This document shows, one piece after another, positions 61,633 to 64,000 of a DNA stretch of 64,000 nt; position 1 is the stretch's first letter, and each line of letters opens with the position of its first letter. The stretch is from Nocardia sp. NRRL S-836 (lineage in GTDB: Bacteria > Actinomycetota > Actinomycetes > Mycobacteriales > Pseudonocardiaceae): contig NZ_LGDY01000098.1 of assembly GCF_001279525.1 (NCBI RefSeq), forward strand, positions 37,941 through 101,940, read 5' to 3'. The translations under genes were made by a program, and so were the position numbers. The notes under the pieces were generated by a model. That model was not told the origin of the DNA. It saw only the letters and a list, made by a program, of their open reading frames with translations, and searched no databases.

Positions 61633-63240
61633 ATGAAACGACTGTTAGCCCTGGCGAGCACGTTGCTCGTCGGTCTGGCCCTCCTCACCGTTCCCTCCGC
61701 GGCGCAGCCGGCGGCGGCCGGTTTCCACGTCAACGCCGGTCGCCTGTACGACGCGACGGGAGCGGAGTTCGTGATGCGCGGGGTCAACCACGCGCACACC
61801 TGGTACACCTCCCGCACCACCCAGGCGCTGGCTGACGTGAAGGCGTTGCGCGCCAACACCGTTCGCGTCGTGCTGTCCAGCGGCGACCGGTGGACCCGCA
61901 ACGACGCGGCCGACGTCGCGAACGTCATCGCCCAGTGCAAGCGCAACCGGCTGATCTGCGTGCTGGAGGTGCACGACACCACCGGCTACGGCGAGCAGAG
62001 CGGCGCGGTGAGCCTCGCGAAGGCCGTCGACTACTGGATCGGCGTGCAGAGCGCGATGACCGGCCAGGAGGCCTACGTCATCCTCAACATCGGCAACGAG
62101 CCGTGGGGCAACACCGGTGCCGCCGGCTGGACCGCCGACACGAAGTCCGCGATCAGCCGCCTGCGTGCCGCCGGCTTCACCCACACGATCATGGTGGACG
62201 CGCCGAACTGGGGCCAGGACTGGTCGTTCACGATGCGCGACAACGCGGCCTCGGTCTTCGCCGCCGACCCCCAGCGCAACACCGTGTTCTCCGTGCACAT
62301 GTACGGCGTGTTCGACACCGCGGCCGAGATCACCGACTACCTGGGCCGCTTCGTCGCGGCCGGTCTGCCGGTGGTGGTGGGGGAGTTCGGCCACAACCAC
62401 TCCGACGGTGATCCGGACGAGGACACCATCCTCTCCTACACCCAGTCGCAGCGCCTGGGTTACCTCGGCTGGTCGTGGAGCGGCAACGGCGGCGGCGTCG
62501 AGTACCTCGACATGGCCACCGGCTTCGACGCCACCCGGCTCACCAGCTGGGGCCAGCGCATCTTCAACGGCCCCAACGGAATCGTGGCGACCTCGCGCGA
62601 GGCGGCGGTGTTCGGCGGCGGCCAGGACACCACGGCCCCCACCACCCCTGGCACGCCCGCGGTCTCGAACGTCACCGGCACCGGCGCGTCCCTGACCTGG
62701 GCCGCGTCCACCGACACCGTCGGCGTCACGGCTTACCAGATCGTGCGCGTGGACGGCGGAACCGAGTCCCCGCTGACCTCGACGACCACCCCGTCGGCGA
62801 CCCTGACGAACCTCACCCCGGCCACGGCCTACACGGTCGCGGTCTACGCACTCGACGCGGCCGGCAACCGCTCCACCCGTTCGCCGTCCACCACCTTCAC
62901 CACCGGCACCGCGCCCGCCGGTACCTGCGCGGTCGCGTACCGGGTGACCGGGCAGTGGTCCGGTGGCTTCCAGGGCGAGGTGAAGGTGCAGAACACCGGC
63001 ACGGCCGCCGTCAACGGCTGGGCGCTGCGCTGGACGTTCGCCAACGGCCAGACCGTGACGCAGATGTGGAACGCCACCGCCGCCCAGTCCGGCGCCGTCG
63101 TGACCGCGACCAACGCGGCCTACAACGCGGCGATCCCCGCGGGCGGGGCGGTGAGCTTCGGGTTCACCGGGGCGTGGACGGGTGCGAACGCGGTACCCGG
63201 CGCGTTCACGCTGAACGGAGCGGCCTGTTCGGCGGTGTGA
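61633..63240 (+). CDS. Secreted endo-beta-1,4-mannanase (GH5) with Fn3 and CBM2
   Basis: 535 residues, GAGAGGA before the ATG. Signal peptide 1-29 (ending AQPAAA). GH5 barrel about 30-325: MRGVNHAHTWY, acid/base E156 in NIGNEPWGN, nucleophile E251 in VVVGEFGHNH. The layout matches GH5 subfamily-8 mannanases of Streptomyces and Thermobifida. A fibronectin type III module about 335-425 and a family 2 carbohydrate-binding module about 430-535 (CAVAYRVTGQWSGGFQ, Trp platform) follow. Cuts mannan backbones outside the cell, with the CBM2 anchoring it to cellulose-rich cell walls. Confidence 0.93.
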   Translation: MKRLLALASTLLVGLALLTVPSAAQPAAAGFHVNAGRLYDATGAEFVMRGVNHAHTWYTSRTTQALADVKALRANTVRVVLSSGDRWTRNDAADVANVIAQCKRNRLICVLEVHDTTGYGEQSGAVSLAKAVDYWIGVQSAMTGQEAYVILNIGNEPWGNTGAAGWTADTKSAISRLRAAGFTHTIMVDAPNWGQDWSFTMRDNAASVFAADPQRNTVFSVHMYGVFDTAAEITDYLGRFVAAGLPVVVGEFGHNHSDGDPDEDTILSYTQSQRLGYLGWSWSGNGGGVEYLDMATGFDATRLTSWGQRIFNGPNGIVATSREAAVFGGGQDTTAPTTPGTPAVSNVTGTGASLTWAASTDTVGVTAYQIVRVDGGTESPLTSTTTPSATLTNLTPATAYTVAVYALDAAGNRSTRSPSTTFTTGTAPAGTCAVAYRVTGQWSGGFQGEVKVQNTGTAAVNGWALRWTFANGQTVTQMWNATAAQSGAVVTATNAAYNAAIPAGGAVSFGFTGAWTGANAVPGAFTLNGAACSAV

Positions 63241-63251
63241 TTCCTTGGTTC

Positions 63252-63289
63252 GTGCCGGGCGCCCTCGCGGGGCCCGGCACGGGCTTTTT
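63252..63289 (+). terminator. Rho-independent-type terminator after mannanase
   Basis: A 9-bp stem GTGCCGGGC/GCCCGGCAC (63252-63260, 63272-63280) followed by GGGC and a run of five T at 63285-63289. The clearest intrinsic terminator in the window. Confidence 0.88.
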
Positions 63290-63309
63290 GATGGGACCGT
63301 CGTTCACGT

Positions 63310-63334
63310 TGACACTGTCACCATGACAGTGTCA
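63310..63334. promoter_or_regulatory. MerR-type operator
   Basis: TGACACTGTCA-CCA-TGACAGTGTCA: perfect 11-bp arms around a 3-bp spacer, 12 bp before the MerR gene start. Each arm is itself nearly symmetric. Confidence 0.82.
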
Positions 63335-63345
63335 GTATCTGGGGT

Positions 63346-64000
63346 GTGTGGACGCTCGACGAGTTGCTGGAACGTGTCTCCGCCGCCCTCGCGGCGGAGT
63401 ACTCAGGGCCGCCCAACGGCCGGGTGCGCGACGTGCCTGACCGGCGGGCGGTCCGGTGGTACGCGACGACGGGGCTGGTCGACCGGCCCTCGGCGATGCG
63501 CGGCCGCACGGCGTTGTACGAGCAGCGCCACCTGCTCCAGCTCGTGGCCGTGAAGAGGCTGCAGTCGCAGGGGAGGACGCTGGCCGACATCCAGGCAGAG
63601 CTGGCGGGTGCGACCGACCAGGCCCTCGCGGCGATCGCCCGCGTCCCTGACGAGCTGCTCGACGCAGGCGACCCGCCGCCGCGAGAAGCCGTCCGGCCCC
63701 GCTTCTGGGCCGAACCCGCGTCACCCGTCGCACCGGCTCCGCCACCTGTGACCGCACCACCGGCTGCGCCCGCGCCGCCCGCTGCCTCAGCCGCGGCACC
63801 GGCCACACCGCAGCCTGCCGCCCCCGAGCGACCTGCCGCGCCTGAGCGACCTGCCGCGCCTGAGCGACCTGCCGCGCCTGAGCGACCCGCGGTCCCCGCG
63901 TCACTTGACCTGACCAGCCCGCCTGCCGTGGCCGCGCCGCCCGGCGTGGCTGCGCAACCCGGCGTGGCCGCCCAGCCCGCGCCACCCGCCGTGCCTGCCC
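63346..64000 (+). CDS. MerR-family regulator with Pro/Ala-rich repeat region (partial)
   Basis: Read directly from GTG 63346; it runs off the right edge. N-terminal MerR winged helix: a first helix containing VPDRRAVRWYATTGLVDRP, then RTALYEQRHLLQLVAVKRLQSQGRTLADIQAELAG, the full DNA-binding domain. After about residue 115 the protein becomes Pro/Ala-rich and includes four PERPAA hexapeptides. No effector-binding domain is visible within the window. Probably binds the palindrome at 63310-63334 for autoregulation and control of genes to the right. Confidence 0.85.
   Translation, partial: MWTLDELLERVSAALAAEYSGPPNGRVRDVPDRRAVRWYATTGLVDRPSAMRGRTALYEQRHLLQLVAVKRLQSQGRTLADIQAELAGATDQALAAIARVPDELLDAGDPPPREAVRPRFWAEPASPVAPAPPPVTAPPAAPAPPAASAAAPATPQPAAPERPAAPERPAAPERPAAPERPAVPASLDLTSPPAVAAPPGVAAQPGVAAQPAPPAVPA
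63814..63885 (+). repeat. Four 18-bp tandem repeats in the MerR gene
   Basis: CCTGCCGCGCCTGAGCGA repeated at 63814, 63832, 63850 and 63868; the first copy has two differences, the others are identical. Encodes PAAPER/PERPAA units. Near-identity implies recent expansion. Confidence 0.92.

Overview
The window is very GC-rich (low 70s % by eye), with dense coding, many GTG starts and many 4-bp start/stop overlaps. This is typical of a filamentous actinomycete. The mix of a carotenoid cluster, a Thermobifida-type cutinase, secreted plant-polymer hydrolases, a SARP regulator and MarR/TetR/LuxR/PaaX regulators suggests a soil member of the Pseudonocardiales (Lentzea/Saccharothrix/Amycolatopsis-like). 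That placement is inference. No rRNA, tRNA, CRISPR array or intact insertion sequence was seen.

Layout. 1-4.0 kb: carotenoid genes (Rieske protein and crtB leftward, crtE-crtI rightward). 4.0-6.0 kb: an MFS exporter and a mycothiol-dependent-isomerase-like protein. 6.0-11.3 kb: a two-component system divergent from four exported or membrane proteins. One of these (9719-10822) carries both metal-ligand motifs of PmoC/AmoC with exactly the known spacing, so the set looks like an uncharacterised copper membrane-protein system related to copper membrane monooxygenases. This is the most unusual locus in the window. 11.4-16.8 kb: TetR/SDR pair with twin operators, a four-EF-hand protein, a BisC-like molybdoenzyme and an unknown protein. 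16.9-20.9 kb: a sensor-kinase/degenerate-sensor/response-regulator operon with a minisatellite inside the kinase and a triplicated gene junction, then a lipoprotein. 20.9-31.9 kb: MarR/SDR pair, epimerase, PET-hydrolase-type cutinase, large LuxR regulator with thioesterase and alcohol dehydrogenase, streptogrisin-like protease, cupin, TetR/FAD-monooxygenase pair. 32-37.5 kb: Ser/Thr kinase, epoxide-hydrolase-like enzyme, giant SARP/AAA regulator with an internal repeat tract.

37.5-43.3 kb is a leftward catabolic operon (SDR, amidohydrolase, MaoC, MHS transporter, acyl-CoA synthetase) opposite a PaaX-type regulator. 43.4-44.3 kb is a CmtR-like metal sensor with a CDF efflux pump. 44.4-48.6 kb holds a glycosyltransferase and a large modular secreted glycosidase. 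48.6-51.2 kb is a lower-GC island with a Cys-rich unknown protein, an XRE regulator and an HFCD flavoprotein.

51.4-63.3 kb is a mannan-utilisation locus: ROK repressor, oligopeptide-family ABC importer (with a permease-ATPase fusion), GH2 beta-mannosidase, a LacI-type sensor protein lacking its DNA-binding domain, and a secreted GH5 mannanase with Fn3 and CBM2 modules. The likely logic is that the secreted mannanase makes manno-oligosaccharides, the ABC importer takes them up, the cytoplasmic mannosidase cleaves them, and the ROK protein gates the operon through a 19-bp palindrome. Three secreted hydrolases (28.4, 45.6 and 61.6 kb) each have a CebR/CelR-type box (TGGGAGCGCTCCCA family) upstream. 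The window ends in a partial MerR regulator with its operator and a third in-gene 18-bp repeat.
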